From: Pirellulales bacterium | GTDB taxonomy: Bacteria > Planctomycetota > Planctomycetia > Pirellulales > JAEUIK01 | DNA: 64,000 nucleotides | Assembly (NCBI GenBank): GCA_019694435.1 | Contig: JAIBBZ010000020.1 | Location: 39,261-103,260 of the forward strand | Direction of reading: 5' to 3' | In this document: one piece after another, positions 55,111 through 64,000 of the stretch | Layout: every line of letters starts with the position of its first letter | Position numbering within the stretch: the stretch's first letter is position 1 | The notes under the pieces: model-generated | What the model was told of the DNA's origin: nothing | What the model saw: the letters and a program-made list of their open reading frames with translations, nothing else | The model's database searches: none | Translations under genes and position numbers: made by a program

Positions 55111-55983
55111 CTAGGTGAAGGGTTCGAAAGTTTCCAGCAACATGCCCACGACCAGGTGCCAGCCGTCGACCAGCACGAACAGCAGCAACTTGAAGGGCAG
55201 CGATACCAGCACCGGCGGCAGCATCATCATGCCCATGGCAATCAGCACGCTGGCGATCACCAGGTCGAGGATGATAAACGGCAGGTAGATTTGGAATCCG
55301 ATCAAGAACGACGTCTTCAACTCGCTGAGCATGAAGGCCGGCAACAGCGCCTCCAACGGCACGTCTTCATACGTCTCCGGCGTGGATTCATTGGGCAGGT
55401 ATTCGAGAAACAACCACACGTCCTCGTGGTTGCCGGTCCGCTCGATTTGCAGGCTCATGAAGCGCCGCACCGGCGCGACGCCAGCGTCCCAGGCCTGCTC
55501 CAGCGAGATCTCCTGATTGGTGTAAGGCACGATCGCGTCGTGATACACCTGCTTCCAGACAGGGCTCATGATAGCCAGCGTCATGAACATCGCGATCGAG
55601 GTGAGCACCTGTCCCGGCGGCAGTTGCTGGGTACCGAGCGCCTGCCGCAAGATACCGAGCACGCAAATAATGCGCACGAAACAGGTCGTCATCACTAGCA
55701 TTGCCGGGGCGAGACTGATGACCGTCAACAGCAACATCACCTGTAATGTCGAGCTCAGCCCTTGCGGCGTGGTCCACGTCTGCGGATTGCTGAGCCACGA
55801 AGGCGGAGTGCTCGTCAGTGCGGCGGGCTGGTTGGCCGGCTCCTGAGCGCCGGCGGTGCCCCACATCACCAGCACCGCCAGCACGGCGCTGGCCAGGGCC
55901 AGCAATCGGCGCGCGTGGCTGCGTCGCCAGCGCGTCCAGGCCGCGCGACTCCGGCGATCGAGTTGGGGACGCCAGTTGATCAT
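55111..55983 (-). CDS. fliP: flagellar export gate protein FliP
   Basis: 290 residues. It carries a signal-like N-terminus with extra length, then the FliP core [22 protein letters not shown], then [18 protein letters not shown] and [12 protein letters not shown]. The ATG at 55983 overlaps the fliO stop by four bases. Confidence 0.94.
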   Translation of the reverse strand: MINWRPQLDRRSRAAWTRWRRSHARRLLALASAVLAVLVMWGTAGAQEPANQPAALTSTPPSWLSNPQTWTTPQGLSSTLQVMLLLTVISLAPAMLVMTTCFVRIICVLGILRQALGTQQLPPGQVLTSIAMFMTLAIMSPVWKQVYHDAIVPYTNQEISLEQAWDAGVAPVRRFMSLQIERTGNHEDVWLFLEYLPNESTPETYEDVPLEALLPAFMLSELKTSFLIGFQIYLPFIILDLVIASVLIAMGMMMLPPVLVSLPFKLLLFVLVDGWHLVVGMLLETFEPFT

Positions 55984-56792
55984 CGACTTTTGACTGCGGT
56001 CGCGGGCGCGCGTTCGTTGGCCAGGTCGACCAGGCTCGATGCCCGACCGACAAAGCCGTCGCCATCGCTTTCGCGCGAAAGTTGCGTCAGCACCGAGCGA
56101 AACGCCGCGGCGCTGCTGTGGGGATGCGATTGCCGACACAGGCCCGAGAGCCGATCGACTTCGCCGGGATCGGTGATTTCCGTCAGGGTTTCGACGCCGA
56201 GTTGCGACACGGCCAGCAACAGCAGCTTGTTGCCGCAACGCACGAGGTGCGCATGCTGCCGGGCACTGAGCGGCGCGCGGCCGAGCGTTTCCAGCACTTC
56301 GGCGGGCAGCGGCGTCATCGACTTGGGCAAGCCGCGCCGCAGAAAGACGGCCAGCAAGAAGAACAGCCCCAGCACCATGGCCAGGCTGGCGGCGACGGTC
56401 ACGATCGGCAAGCTGCCCGGCTGTTGCGAGCTGCGGCTTCGTCCGGGCTTCGTCGTCGATGTATCGCCGCGGCGGGCGAGCGGGATCGCGGCCGGTGCAT
56501 CCGGCCGCGGCGACGCCTCGGGCGCCGGAGGCCTGGCCGCGGGGGCCGGTGCCGCCGGTGCCGCTGGTTCTTCGTGCGCCGCCTGGCGCACGGGCGTAGC
56601 ACGCCGCTGAGCAGTGCGAGGAACCGTCGTACGCGTCACCGCTTGGCGCGTCGTCGTCGGGTTGTTCGCCGGCGCGGACGGTGCCGCGTCACCCTGCGCC
56701 CGCCAGGGGTCGTTCGCAGTCTGCGCAAACGCGGTCGTGGCGATTGCCAGAATCGCTAACAGCCAGGCGATTTGCAGGAGGGCCAGGCGCAT
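55980..56792 (-). CDS. fliO: flagellar biosynthesis protein FliO
   Basis: 270 residues. Signal-like segment (1-24), a long low-complexity proline/alanine-rich stretch (about 30-125), one membrane helix near 137-153 ([20 protein letters not shown]) and the FliO domain ([28 protein letters not shown]). FliO stabilises FliP. ATG 56792 chosen; ATG 56867 would overlap fliN. Confidence 0.85.
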   Translation of the reverse strand: MRLALLQIAWLLAILAIATTAFAQTANDPWRAQGDAAPSAPANNPTTTRQAVTRTTVPRTAQRRATPVRQAAHEEPAAPAAPAPAARPPAPEASPRPDAPAAIPLARRGDTSTTKPGRSRSSQQPGSLPIVTVAASLAMVLGLFFLLAVFLRRGLPKSMTPLPAEVLETLGRAPLSARQHAHLVRCGNKLLLLAVSQLGVETLTEITDPGEVDRLSGLCRQSHPHSSAAAFRSVLTQLSRESDGDGFVGRASSLVDLANERAPATAVKSR

Positions 56793-56835
56793 CCGTGCGC
56801 GACTCGCGAAGGAACCAGGTTGACCGTATTCGGGG

Positions 56836-57564
56836 CTAGCCGGCGCGGGCCATTTCGCCGGCGACAAGTTCGGCCACGCGGACGCAGAAATTGTCGTTGA
56901 GCACCAGCACTTCCCCCCGGGCGATCAGCCGCCCGTTGACATAGATGTCGACCGGGTCGCCGGCCAGCTTGTCGAGGGGGACCACCGCTCCTTTGCGCAG
57001 CTTGAGCACGTCCTGCAGATGCATGTGCGTGCGGCCCAATTCGATCTTGAGATCGAGTTCGACGTCGCGGATCAGATCAAGCGTCGCCTGTTCTTCCGTA
57101 GGCGAGGCGCCGGCGAACTCTTCGAACTTGAACGAACGAACGCCGTCCGGCAGGGCTTGCTTCGTGCCAGAATCGATCGAAGCCAACGCGTCCTGGGCTT
57201 GCTTCAGCAGCAGCTCGACATCTTGCGGCGCGACGCCCGAATCGTCGGCCGCCACCGCGGCAGCGGTCGGCGCTTGCGCGGCGGGGCGCTTCGCAGGTCC
57301 GGTGTTTTTCTGGAGTAGGGCCTCGATATCGGCCTGGCCCAACAGCTTGGCCGGATCTTCCTCGTTCGACTTGGCCGCGGGCGGTTTGCCCGTTTGGCCG
57401 AGCAGGGCTTCGATGTCTTGCTGGCCCAGTTGCGCCGCGGCTGCGCTCGCGGGCGGTTCGCCGGGGGGCGCGGCAGGCTTGGCCGTTCGGGGAGGTCCCG
57501 ATTGCGCCTGCTGCAAGAGCCGTTCGATTTCGTCCTGTCCGATGCGCTGTGAATCGTCGGTCAT
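56836..57564 (-). CDS. fliN: flagellar motor switch protein FliN with four FliM-type N-terminal motifs
   Basis: 242 residues. The C-terminal SpoA domain (about 160-240) is Fli[22 protein letters not shown] and [18 protein letters not shown]. The N-terminal 130 residues hold four copies of a motif like the FliM N-terminus (LSQ-x-EID-x-LL): [10 protein letters not shown] (8-17), [10 protein letters not shown] (46-55), [10 protein letters not shown] (75-84) and [10 protein letters not shown] (111-120), joined by Pro/Ala linkers. In FliM and FliY this motif binds phosphorylated CheY. Normal FliN is near 100-140 residues. No fliM is next to it. Confidence 0.88.
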   Translation of the reverse strand: MTDDSQRIGQDEIERLLQQAQSGPPRTAKPAAPPGEPPASAAAAQLGQQDIEALLGQTGKPPAAKSNEEDPAKLLGQADIEALLQKNTGPAKRPAAQAPTAAAVAADDSGVAPQDVELLLKQAQDALASIDSGTKQALPDGVRSFKFEEFAGASPTEEQATLDLIRDVELDLKIELGRTHMHLQDVLKLRKGAVVPLDKLAGDPVDIYVNGRLIARGEVLVLNDNFCVRVAELVAGEMARAG

Positions 57565-57661
57565 ACGACCCGCATCCCTGCCTGAGCCGCACTGGCGCGG
57601 CGCCGGACAGGTGATCGCTCGACTGCGGAGCGAGAACTGTCGGAAACGCGCTAGCGAGACG

Positions 57662-58282
57662 TCACTGCTCGAGGAAGGTAAACTCGCTGACGACGATCGC
57701 CGTCAGCAAGGGCTTACCGAGAAGGTCGTTACTTTTCTTCAAAACCCGGCGTTTGATCAACCCCAACCCGGGATCGGCCATGTCGTCCGCATCGCTGTTG
57801 CGGATGGTAGCAATGATTTGATCGCGCAAGCGATGCTGGTTCTGCGTGTACAGCGCCGAGAACTCGGCGTGGTCGCCGGCCCGCAAGGTGCCGTACAGGT
57901 GGAAGTCCATGTACTGGGTCGTGTTCGAGATCGGCTGAAACGTCTGCAGATGAAACGAGCCGAGATCGTACTCGACGATAGCGTCCGGATCGCTCGGCAG
58001 GGCGGGCGCGGCGTGAGCGTCGCCGTGCCCGTCACCGTGTCCACCGCCATGAGCGTCGGCCTCTGCGGCCCCATGCGAGGCTTCCGCTTCGGCCTCTTCT
58101 CCATCTTCGGCAGCGGCGGCGACGGCCAGATTCGGCACGCACAAGTAACCGATGGCCGTTTCTCCTCCGGCGACCGCCAGCATGAACACCAAACCAATCA
58201 CCAGGCCCATCAGGCCCGACTTCTTGGGGGCCGCCGCGACGGGGAGCGGTTCGGGGGCTGGAGCGGCTTCGGCGTTTGACAT
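57662..58282 (-). CDS. fliL: flagellar basal body protein FliL, histidine-rich
   Basis: 206 residues. One membrane helix at about 24-47, then an acidic ([10 protein letters not shown]) and histidine-rich linker (His at 70, 78, 82, 86, 90). The FliL domain follows ([45 protein letters not shown]). FliL associates with stators and the basal body. ATG 58282. Confidence 0.85.
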   Translation of the reverse strand: MSNAEAAPAPEPLPVAAAPKKSGLMGLVIGLVFMLAVAGGETAIGYLCVPNLAVAAAAEDGEEAEAEASHGAAEADAHGGGHGDGHGDAHAAPALPSDPDAIVEYDLGSFHLQTFQPISNTTQYMDFHLYGTLRAGDHAEFSALYTQNQHRLRDQIIATIRNSDADDMADPGLGLIKRRVLKKSNDLLGKPLLTAIVVSEFTFLEQ

Positions 58283-58363
58283 CGATGCACTGCTAGCTGA
58301 ATGGCCGGCGGATCGATCGAGAACACAGCGGGTGCGCGGCAAGGCCCGAGCGAGTTGCGGCGA

Positions 58364-59080
58364 CTACCGGCCGCTCAGCAAACGTACTTCAATTTCGGCC
58401 CCAGAGCCCGCTGTGCCGGTCGTAGCGCGCGGGTCGGCCGCGGGGGCCTGGTCCGGTTGTGACGACAGCGACGACAAGACAATCTCGGGGCGAATCCGCA
58501 CTGCCGCGATCCGCCGGGCCATGAGCGCTTCGGTCACGTGCCGTGTGCGGCGCTGGGCCAGGGCGAGCGCGTGGTCGACCTGCGCCGGGGTTGAGCCCGC
58601 CGTGTCGACCGTCGTGCGTAGCTCGACCGGTTCGCTGCCGGTTTCCACGTGTGCGGCAAAGCGGTCGAGTTCGGCCAAGGCCGGCGCCGCCAATGTGGTC
58701 GAGCTGGCGGCGAAGCCGACGCGGACCCCTGCCTGAGCGGGCCCGCTGAGATCGATCGGCGCGCTAGGCGTCGCGCCGGCGGTGTTGCGTTTGAGCAGCG
58801 TCTGGCGGCGCGACCGCGCGGCCCAGGCGGCGCGGCGCCGTGCCGCGCGGGGCGATGGCCCCGTGGAGAACCAGCCCCCCGCCTCCTCGCCGAACTGATT
58901 GCGCATCGCGCCCAGCAGCGAGCTGTAACGGTCCGGCTCGCGCAGCTCGCTCATGCCGACGAGCATGATGAAGCACGTCAAGAGTAACGTGACCAGGTCG
59001 GCATACGTCATCAGCCAGGCCGGTTGCGTCACCACCGGGGGGTGATCGTCGAGCAACGGATCGACCGGGCCGCGCCGCAT
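58364..59080 (-). CDS. motB: flagellar motor stator protein MotB
   Basis: 238 residues. One helix with the proton-pathway Asp in MTYADLVTLLLTCFIMLVGMSE. A C-terminal OmpA-like peptidoglycan-binding domain is present but divergent (FAASSTTLAAPALAELDRFA, VDTAGSTPAQ). The ATG at 59080 shares one base with the motA stop (TGATG). Arginine-rich linker after the plug region. Confidence 0.88.
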   Translation of the reverse strand: MRRGPVDPLLDDHPPVVTQPAWLMTYADLVTLLLTCFIMLVGMSELREPDRYSSLLGAMRNQFGEEAGGWFSTGPSPRAARRRAAWAARSRRQTLLKRNTAGATPSAPIDLSGPAQAGVRVGFAASSTTLAAPALAELDRFAAHVETGSEPVELRTTVDTAGSTPAQVDHALALAQRRTRHVTEALMARRIAAVRIRPEIVLSSLSSQPDQAPAADPRATTGTAGSGAEIEVRLLSGR

Positions 59081-59862
59081 CAGGCTGCCCTCCGGATGCG
59101 CAGACTGGTCGCCGCCGGAGGCTCGGGCAGGAAGGCGCACAGCCGCTGTTCGATAACTCGTGGATGCTCGCCCGCGTGCAGCGCCAGGACACCGCGGAGG
59201 ATCAATTCCCGGGCCAGTTGTTCTTGGCGATGCACGTGCGTCAGTTTCTCCGCGAGCGGCAGCGCCAGGCAATTGGCCACGAGCGTGCCGTAGAGCGTCG
59301 TCATCAGGGCGACCGCCATGCCGGGACCGACGGCCGTGGGATCAGACATTTTGCCGAGCATGATAATCAGGCCCAGCAAGGTGCCCACCAAGCCAAAGGC
59401 CGGCGTCATGCGGCCGATTTGTTCGAGCATGCTGCGCGTGGCGAGTTGCTGCCGCCCGGCCGTTTCGCATTCGGTACGCACGATGTCTTCGAGGACTTCG
59501 GTCGGAGTACCGTCGATGGCCAGGCGGACGCCGAGCTGCAGTGTGGGATGATCGTCGTCGAGCAGCCGCTCTTCGAGCTGGAGCAAGCCTTCGCGCCGCG
59601 CGCTCTCCGCAAGACGCACAATCCGCTCGGCGAGGGCCTCGAGATCGGGGGGCCGCGGTCGAAAGGCGGGGCCGACCGCGGCGCGCCAGCCGCGCAACTG
59701 CCGCAAGGGGTGCGCAATCAGCAGCGCCCCCGCCGTCCCGCCGCACACGACCAGCAACGACGAAGTGTGGAAGAATGACAGCGGCGAAGCGCCGGCCATG
59801 ACGACCGCATACAATAGGCAGCCCGCGGCGACAATCAGCCCGGCAAGGGTAGCCAGATCCAT
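59080..59862 (-). CDS. motA: flagellar motor stator protein MotA
   Basis: 260 residues with four helices and the long cytosolic loop (LERLAER... RREGLLQLEERL). MotA/TolQ signatures GTLLGLIIMLGKMSDPTAVGPGMAVALMTTLYGTLVAN. Forms the ion channel with MotB. 15 bases after flbD. Confidence 0.93.
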   Translation of the reverse strand: MDLATLAGLIVAAGCLLYAVVMAGASPLSFFHTSSLLVVCGGTAGALLIAHPLRQLRGWRAAVGPAFRPRPPDLEALAERIVRLAESARREGLLQLEERLLDDDHPTLQLGVRLAIDGTPTEVLEDIVRTECETAGRQQLATRSMLEQIGRMTPAFGLVGTLLGLIIMLGKMSDPTAVGPGMAVALMTTLYGTLVANCLALPLAEKLTHVHRQEQLARELILRGVLALHAGEHPRVIEQRLCAFLPEPPAATSLRIRRAA

Positions 59863-59877
59863 GGCGTTTCCCGCTGG

Positions 59878-60102
59878 CTAGGGGTGCGCCGCTGCCGCGT
59901 CCTGGCTGACCAGCGACGGCAACAGGTACTTGGCCCGCTGATACTCGAGCGCCCGTGACACGACCTCATCCATCGATTCGCGGACGATCAACCGGTCGCC
60001 GCCCGTGAGCGTGACAAACGTGTCGGGCCGCGATTCGACGTAACGAATCAGCTCGGCATTGAGCACAAAGGCCTCGCCGTCGAGCCGGGTGAGCTTGATC
60101 AT
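59878..60102 (-). CDS. flbD: flagellar protein FlbD
   Basis: 74 residues, the normal length. FlbD family: IKLTRLDGEAFVLNAELIRYVESRPDTFVTL. The ATG at 60102 is preferred over 60108, because GGAG is 8 bases before it and only 2 before the other. Function of FlbD unknown; it commonly lies between flgE and motA, as here. Confidence 0.88.
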   Translation of the reverse strand: MIKLTRLDGEAFVLNAELIRYVESRPDTFVTLTGGDRLIVRESMDEVVSRALEYQRAKYLLPSLVSQDAAAAHP

Positions 60103-60128
60103 GACCATGTCTCCGCGCGCAACGGGCG

Positions 60129-60157
60129 GCGGCGCCGGCTCGAATCGCCGGCGCCGC
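60129..60157. other. strong hairpin between flgE and flbD
   Basis: An 11-bp perfect stem GCGGCGCCGGC (60129-60139) with 60147-60157 and a 7-base loop, in the 80-base gap between the two genes. There is no T-run on either side, so it is more likely an mRNA stability or processing element than a terminator. Confidence 0.5.
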
Positions 60158-60182
60158 GCGTCCGCTTTGCGCTGTTGTTGGT

Positions 60183-62606
60183 TTACCGTCGCAGGTTGAG
60201 CAGTTCGTCGAGCAACTGTTGTGCTGCCGTAATGATCCGGGTGTTGCCTCGGTATTGGGTCGAGGCCAGGATCAGGTCGATCAGGTTGGCGCCAATATCG
60301 GTGTTCGAAAGCTCTACGGCGCCCGCGACCAGGGTGCCAATGCCTTGGGTACCGGGGTCGCCTTCGACCGGCAGACCTGAGTTAACGCCTTCGGCATAGA
60401 GGTTTTCGCCGCGCTGCTCCAAGCCGGCCGGGTTGGCGAATCGGACCAGGCGGATTTGACCGAGATCGCGCGAGGCGCCGTTGGAGAACACGCCGCGGAT
60501 CAGGCCGTCTTCGCCGATGATATAGCTCGAGAGCGTGCCCGGCGCCGAACCGTCCTGCCGGGCCGCGGCCAGCGAGCTCTTTTGCGCGGCGAGCCCCGAC
60601 AGAGAGCTGAAGTCGAGATCGAACTCCATGGGGGACACGCTGGACACGTTGCGCCGCTCGATCGACACGGTGTTCTCCGTGACGTTCGTGACGTTGCCTT
60701 CGCCGTCGAAGCTGATCAGCCCGGTGCCGACGGCAATGCCGACGCCCGAGGCGGGATCGTTATCCGGCGAATCGGCGAACCAGCGATAGGTGGTCGAGGT
60801 GCTGTTGCGACTCTCCAGGGCCACGGTCACGCGGACGTTCAGCGGAATGCCCAACGAGTCGTAGACGACGAAGTCCGCGGCGGTCGTTTCGCCGACAGCC
60901 TGTTGCACGACGCCAAAGCCCAGGTTGACCTGCCGCTGGTTGGTTGCCGTGGTCAGGCTGAAACTCGACAAGGAGACATCCACCGCATTGTCGCGGCCGT
61001 TGTTGCTCGTGAGCGTGATCCGGCCGCCCACGACGTCGCCGCCGACGTTGAAGCTCGAACTGTCGCCGGGGATCGGGTTAATCGAGTCTGGCCCCGGTGG
61101 AATCTGGATGCCGAGCGACTGTTCCATGAAGTTCATGAGGTCGAGGACCGACGTCGTGGCGGTGACGTCGAGCGTTTTCGACTCGAGCGTACGGCCGCCC
61201 TTCTTGCCGGAAAAATCGAGTGTGCCCACTTCGAAGGCGTGACTGTAGGTGTCGCCGTCGCGGACCAGCACGTCGGTCAACAACGTGGCGGCCGTCACGC
61301 GCGGACCGTCGAGATCGACCTCGTGGTTGAGCGTGAGCAGCTCGTCGTCGCTGTAGTTGTCGATGAATTCTTCGCCGAAATTGAGCTCCTTGACCTCGAG
61401 AAATCGTGAATTGTCGTTCGCCAGGTTCCGGTACAGCTTGATGCCGTCGAAGTCGCCGCCCGAGGGGTCCGGCGGAAAGCCCGTTAGCCGCAGGCGCCCG
61501 TTCGAGACGACGACCGGCACCGTGGGGCCCGACGGACGGCTCTCGGGCTGGCCCGTCTTGAAATAGGTGATGCGGTAGCTGTAGTTGCCGTCGAGCACGT
61601 CGGTGTCGAGCTGCGGCTGCGCCACGAGCCCCGCGTCGTTCAGGTTGTCGTTGTAGACGACAGCGCCGCCCACGGGCAGGGTACCGATGCGGTAATAGGT
61701 GGGCGGCGGATCGCTCAACGCGGCGCTGGCCTGGACGGCGGTGCGATAGATGCGCCGGTTGGCGTAGTCGGTGTCGTCGGGGATCGCGCCGAGGTCGACC
61801 TCGCGGCCGCCCGCGTTGGTGACCTGGACGACCACGTCGTCCGAGGGCGTGCTCTCGTTGCCGAAGGCATCGACGTATACGACCTTGTATCGGTAATAAC
61901 CCTGCGCCAGCGCAGTGGCGTTCGCGATGCCTTCGGTCGCCGTGAACGTGTCGGGCGCCTGTTCGGCAACGGCGATATCCGGGTTGTCGGTCGTGGCCGG
62001 GGCGAGCGTCGAACCGTCGCCCAGGATCGCGGTTTGCAGTACCTGGGCCGTTGTGGCCAGATCGCCGTTGGGAATCAGCGTGCCTTCCAGCACGACGTTC
62101 TGCGTGGCCTGGGCCACGGCGGCCGCACCCAGCGGAATCGTCAGGGGTACCAGTTCGGTGGGCACGATGTTGAAGTCTTCGTCGACCCCGTGGCCGAGCA
62201 ACCGGCGGCCGGTTGAAGTCACCAATTCGTTGGCCGAGTTGGTCTTCAAGATGCCGTTGCGCGTGTACTCGCGTGCGCCGTTCGCCTCGACGATGAAGAA
62301 CCCATCGCCTTGAATGGCCAGGTCCGATGGCGTCGAGCTGATCTCGATCGTGCCTTGCGTGAAGTCGGGCGTGATTTCGGCCACCTGCACGCCGAGGCCG
62401 ACCTGCCGAGGGTTCGTACCGCCGCTCGTGTCGGTCGGGCCCGAGCCCAGGCTGCGTGTCTGCAGCAACTGGTTGGCGAACACGGCTTCCGACGACTTGA
62501 AGCCGACCGTGTTCGAGTTGGCGATATTGTTGCCGACGACGTCGATCGTCGTCTCGGCGGCCGTGAGGCCCGTAAGTGCCGTGTTGAGTGCGGATGACAG
62601 ACCCAT
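60183..62606 (-). CDS. flgE: flagellar hook protein FlgE with tandem inserted domain
   Basis: 807 residues, about twice the usual length. The N-terminal rod signature (ALTGLTAAETTIDVVGNNIANSNT) and C-terminal part (LASTQYRGNTRIITAAQQLLDELLNL) are normal. Two related ~95-residue units at about 236-330 and 341-435 interrupt the hook domain: YYRYKVVYVDAFGNESTPS and YSYRITYFKTGQPESRPSGP, each followed by a GIKLYR/RRIYRT-like strand and a FGEEFIDN/GGAVVYND-like end. They look like fibronectin-III-type modules and are probably surface-exposed on the hook. Confidence 0.9.
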   Translation of the reverse strand: MGLSSALNTALTGLTAAETTIDVVGNNIANSNTVGFKSSEAVFANQLLQTRSLGSGPTDTSGGTNPRQVGLGVQVAEITPDFTQGTIEISSTPSDLAIQGDGFFIVEANGAREYTRNGILKTNSANELVTSTGRRLLGHGVDEDFNIVPTELVPLTIPLGAAAVAQATQNVVLEGTLIPNGDLATTAQVLQTAILGDGSTLAPATTDNPDIAVAEQAPDTFTATEGIANATALAQGYYRYKVVYVDAFGNESTPSDDVVVQVTNAGGREVDLGAIPDDTDYANRRIYRTAVQASAALSDPPPTYYRIGTLPVGGAVVYNDNLNDAGLVAQPQLDTDVLDGNYSYRITYFKTGQPESRPSGPTVPVVVSNGRLRLTGFPPDPSGGDFDGIKLYRNLANDNSRFLEVKELNFGEEFIDNYSDDELLTLNHEVDLDGPRVTAATLLTDVLVRDGDTYSHAFEVGTLDFSGKKGGRTLESKTLDVTATTSVLDLMNFMEQSLGIQIPPGPDSINPIPGDSSSFNVGGDVVGGRITLTSNNGRDNAVDVSLSSFSLTTATNQRQVNLGFGVVQQAVGETTAADFVVYDSLGIPLNVRVTVALESRNSTSTTYRWFADSPDNDPASGVGIAVGTGLISFDGEGNVTNVTENTVSIERRNVSSVSPMEFDLDFSSLSGLAAQKSSLAAARQDGSAPGTLSSYIIGEDGLIRGVFSNGASRDLGQIRLVRFANPAGLEQRGENLYAEGVNSGLPVEGDPGTQGIGTLVAGAVELSNTDIGANLIDLILASTQYRGNTRIITAAQQLLDELLNLRR

Positions 62607-62715
62607 GGGGTCCCCCTCTCTTTCCTGCGAGATTCCAGCGGTATTTGAAACGAATTCGGGCTTGTGGGTTTCCTGGGCGCGGCGCTACGTACGTTCAGCC
62701 GACAAGGGTCGGCGA

Positions 62716-63135
62716 TTAGTCCCCGGCCGGGACGACCTCGCGGACGTTGGCCAGCGGCACGCTCGCGTCGCCGATGTGCAGCACTGCCTTGCCGTTGTCC
62801 ATCGACACACGCTCGACGAGGCCGGTGACGTTCTTCCCGTCGGTGGCCAGCCCGGTGATCTTCTTCGAGATCAAGGTGCCGGCGTTCGACAGTTGTTGAC
62901 CGAGTAGCACGGAATCAAGCGTGGACGACATCTTGTCGGTCGCGCCGATTTCGCGAATCTGGCTGATCTGCGCCAGTATGTCCGAGTTCTCCAGCGGGTT
63001 GAGCGGGTCCTGGTTTTGCAGTTCCGCAATCATCAGCTTCAGGAACTCGTCGAGATCCAAGCCGCGCAGCGGATCGTTCTGCGATTTCTTGCTCGTCGAT
63101 GAAGAGCCGACGCTCGAAACGGGATCAGTGGCCAT
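62716..63135 (-). CDS. flgD: flagellar hook-capping protein FlgD
   Basis: 139 residues, short FlgD form without a full Ig/tudor domain. Conserved DEFLKLMIAELQNQDPLNPLENSD near the start and a C-terminal LISKKITGL...NVTGLVERV segment. It starts at 63135 with AGGA upstream. Needed to build the hook from FlgE. Confidence 0.9.
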   Translation of the reverse strand: MATDPVSSVGSSSTSKKSQNDPLRGLDLDEFLKLMIAELQNQDPLNPLENSDILAQISQIREIGATDKMSSTLDSVLLGQQLSNAGTLISKKITGLATDGKNVTGLVERVSMDNGKAVLHIGDASVPLANVREVVPAGD

Positions 63136-63166
63136 GGGATGTTTCCTGCTGGGGCCTGCATGTGTT

Positions 63167-64000
63167 TCAAATGATGACGTTCAGTCGTCCATTGCTGCCG
63201 AGCGCGCGGGCCGGGGCCGGCGTTTCGACGTCGCCCGCCGGCGCTGCCGCAGAGGCGTTGCTCCGCACGCGCGCCTGTCGGGGTGTGCGGTCCTGGTCGA
63301 ACGGCTGGCGCGGTGAGCCATCGTGCGAATTCGTCCGGACATCGACGTCGAAGCGCTCGATACGGATTTGCTGTTCGGCGAGCCGCTCGCGCAGCACCGG
63401 CAGTTGATCGATCAACGCGTGCTGGGCCGCGGCGGTTTCCGCTTCGACCCGGGCCGTCATCACCCCACTGCGCACCGCCACTTCGATCCGCATTGAACCG
63501 AGATCGGGTGGGCTCAGCCGCAGGCGGACGACGCCGCCGTCGGGCCAAAGCTGTTGAAACGCCTTGGAAACCCGCTGGACGAATCGCACGCGATCGACCG
63601 GCACGGTATTGCCGCCTTCGTTGCCGTTGACCTGTCGAGCGGCGTTCTGTGTCGCTCCGCCGAGCCTTTGGGCGGCCGTCAGGGCGTCTGGCACGCGCGA
63701 TGGCGCGCCGATGTTCGTGGTCTTGCTCGCGTCGACCGCTGGCGCCGCCGGGTTGTCTTGCTGCGCAGCCGGTACGTCGGACAGCGCGAGCTCGACCTCG
63801 GGGGCCAATGCGAGCGTCCCTTCGGTGGCCGTCGCGACGGCCGCATTGGCCTGGGCCGTAGTGTTCGGGGCAGTGCTTGTCGCCGCGTCGGCTGCGACCA
63901 GATCTTTCTTGCTCGCGGTGTTTGTGTTGGCCCGCGCGGTGCGCGATTCGCCCTGCCGCACGTTGGGCGTTTCGGTGGAGTCGGTGGTCGCTTGGGGCTT
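63167..64000 (-). CDS. fliK: flagellar hook-length control protein FliK, 5' partial
   Basis: The frame remains open to the right edge of the window, so the start is missing. The C-terminal Flg_hook domain is recognisable: LWPDGGVVRLRLSPPDLGSMRIEV and LPVLRERLAEQQIRIERFDVDV. The visible N-terminal part is low-complexity Ala/Thr/Asn-rich, as expected for the ruler region. Controls hook length and triggers the FlhB switch. Confidence 0.85.
   Translation of the reverse strand, partial: KPQATTDSTETPNVRQGESRTARANTNTASKKDLVAADAATSTAPNTTAQANAAVATATEGTLALAPEVELALSDVPAAQQDNPAAPAVDASKTTNIGAPSRVPDALTAAQRLGGATQNAARQVNGNEGGNTVPVDRVRFVQRVSKAFQQLWPDGGVVRLRLSPPDLGSMRIEVAVRSGVMTARVEAETAAAQHALIDQLPVLRERLAEQQIRIERFDVDVRTNSHDGSPRQPFDQDRTPRQARVRSNASAAAPAGDVETPAPARALGSNGRLNVII

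Noticed and set aside
1..64000. CRISPR array, tRNA or rRNA genes
   Set aside because: No regularly spaced direct repeats and no cloverleaf or rRNA core sequences were recognised on reading; a tRNAscan or Rfam run would be decisive.

Overview
This is a GC-rich chromosomal window that reads as a planctomycete, most likely a Pirellulales-type lineage. The evidence is the style of the genes, not a marker gene: multi-heme-type CxxCH/redoxin/copper-monooxygenase fusions, TPR-bearing GT-C membrane proteins, LRR and EF-hand secreted proteins, paired alpha/beta-hydrolases with signal peptides, FlbD in the flagellar cluster, and many short conserved hypotheticals. No rRNA, tRNA or CRISPR array was recognised.

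Layout. At 1-5.2 kb: the 3' part of a redoxin-cytochrome c-copper monooxygenase-GAF fusion, a HEAT-like secreted protein, an insertion sequence with three terminal-repeat copies, and a pRiA4b ORF-3-like protein. At 5.5-12 kb: a PepSY membrane protein, two adjacent TPR/GT-C paralogues and an LRR protein. At 12-19.2 kb (minus strand): a complete phosphate regulon in transcription order phoB-phoR-pstS-pstC-pstA-pstB-phoU. Two matching direct-repeat promoters, one before phoB and one before pstS, look like Pho boxes. At 19.3-25 kb: a secreted alpha/beta hydrolase with a PIG-L deacetylase, then a divergent NagB-PIG-L fusion and a YceH-family protein. At 25-30 kb (minus strand): glycogen phosphorylase, phosphofructokinase and an SGNH-type protein, an energy-storage and glycolysis group. 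At 30-43 kb: assorted housekeeping and surface genes (HD hydrolase, purB, a Fur-family regulator, flgM, an eight-EF-hand protein, a second alpha/beta hydrolase, membrane protein).

At 43.2-45.0 kb an accessory island lies between two ~80-bp copies of the fliA 3' end and terminator. It holds the C-terminal part of a polymorphic (Rhs-type) toxin broken by one amber codon, an intact overlapping candidate immunity gene, and an Rhs-core scrap.

From 45.0 kb to the right edge, nearly all on the minus strand, is a flagellar cluster in transcription order fliK(partial)-flgD-flgE-flbD-motA-motB-fliL-fliN-fliO-fliP-fliQ-fliR-flhB, then flhA-flhF-flhG-small membrane protein-fliA. Two plus-strand genes, a thioredoxin-like lipoprotein and a sulfotransferase, sit between flhB and flhA. 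The anti-sigma factor gene flgM lies 8 kb away. Unusual points are a FliN with four FliM-type N-terminal motifs and no fliM beside it, an FlhB with NPTE instead of NPTH, and a hook protein with a tandem inserted domain.

All functional calls come from reading motifs and gene order; no database search was run.
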